Source: Brevibacterium picturae
Lineage (GTDB): Bacteria > Actinomycetota > Actinomycetes > Actinomycetales > Brevibacteriaceae
Direction of reading: 5' to 3'
NCBI RefSeq assembly: GCF_030453725.1
Contig: NZ_JAKDJU010000198.1
Location: 1 to 5,003, forward strand
Length of the DNA stretch: 5,003 nt
The notes below the pieces were generated by a model. That model searched no databases. It had not been told where the DNA came from and was given only the letters and a program-made list of their open reading frames with translations. The position numbers were made by a program, and so were the translations under genes. Every line of letters starts with the position of its first letter. The first letter of the stretch is position 1. This document shows, in pieces, positions 4,844-5,003 of this stretch.

Positions 4844-4955
4844 TATGGCCGTGAAGGTTCGCTCGGCAATGCGGCGGTGCAGGGCCGCTCAGCGACATCG
4901 CAGTGCAGGTCCGTATGGCGACAAGGTGATGCAGGGCCGCTCGACGAAGTGAGCG
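4826..4955 (+). repeat. Five 26-bp periodic repeat units (TGCAGGKCCGCTC type)
   Basis: Units begin at 4826, 4852, 4878, 4904 and 4930, exactly 26 bp apart. Their first halves are TAAGTGGTCCCG, TGAAGGTTCGCT, TGCAGGGCCGCTC, TGCAGGTCCGTA and TGCAGGGCCGCTC, and most have a GGCGA-like block at offset 12-17. The first unit coincides with the last 19-bp unit of the neighbouring dyad, so both belong to one array. A 26-bp period is not a multiple of three, which argues against coding, and the units diverge most in their last eight bases. They look like protein-binding sites, plausibly transposase subterminal repeats. Confidence 0.65.
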
Positions 4956-4958
4956 CCT

Positions 4959-4987
4959 GTGTGCCTGAGAGGTGGTGTGCCTGAGAG
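4959..4987. repeat. 16-bp tandem duplication GTGTGCCTGAGAG
   Basis: GTGTGCCTGAGAG occurs at 4959-4971 and again at 4975-4987, 16 bp apart. A degenerate third copy (GTGTGTCAGCTCG) starts another 16 bp on, at 4991, and reaches the window edge. The array continues or ends outside the window. No gene or promoter is visible here. Confidence 0.55.
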
Positions 4988-5003
4988 CGTGTGTGTCAGC
5001 TCG

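Noticed and set aside
4752..4952. Plus-strand ORF of 66 residues across the repeat array
   Set aside because: The 26-bp period is not a multiple of three, the residues are an Arg/Ser/Ala mixture, and no ribosome binding site precedes the start.
4826..4955. CRISPR array
   Set aside because: The units are contiguous, have no unique spacers of normal size, and diverge from one another; this is a tandem array, not repeat-spacer structure.

Overview
The window is high-GC, with strongly GC-biased third codon positions, and carries actinobacterial protein families: a mycobacterial-type three-domain MntR/SirR repressor, a PiT phosphate transporter and an actinobacterial Erm rRNA methyltransferase. 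A Brevibacterium-like or related actinobacterial genome is my best guess. That genus call is inference, not a match I could run.

Layout, left to right. Positions 27-725 (+) encode a manganese-type DtxR/MntR repressor. It converges with a small unrecognised gene on the minus strand (717-about 1139), and the two 3' ends overlap by 9 bp. A 285-bp stretch (1140-1424) holds two small hairpins and a coding-like tail in one minus frame but no convincing gene. Positions 1425-2927 (-) encode a complete PiT-family inorganic phosphate transporter. Its upstream region (2928-3180) contains two sets of GTTCACC-like direct repeats at 11-12 bp spacing, the architecture of actinobacterial PhoP (PHO) boxes, so phosphate control of pit is likely. 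A perfect 14-bp hairpin (3181-3213) separates pit from the upstream erm gene.

Positions 3272-4402 (-) encode an Erm 23S rRNA methyltransferase (macrolide-lincosamide-streptogramin B resistance). It has two oddities: a Ser where the family has the catalytic-motif Asn (SLPF instead of NLPF), and a roughly 120-residue low-complexity C-terminal tail containing a well-placed internal ribosome binding site and ATG. The 230-bp leader of erm (4403-4632) can fold into several hairpins, one of which sequesters the erm Shine-Dalgarno sequence. It is preceded by a 13-codon ORF ending in an Arg-Asn-Arg-Arg motif, so it looks like a drug-responsive attenuator.

The right end (4770-5003) has no gene but is dense in repeats: four 19-bp AAGTGGTCC-type units arranged head-to-head around TTATAA, running into five units at exact 26-bp spacing, then a 16-bp tandem duplication. 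This resembles the multiple terminal repeats of an IS21-type insertion sequence or a multi-site operator. If it is an IS end, the resistance gene sits beside a mobile element lying mostly outside the window.

Functionally the window is a set of independent units (metal homeostasis, phosphate uptake, ribosome protection) rather than one pathway. The most unusual material is in the erm gene, its leader and the repeat array beside it.
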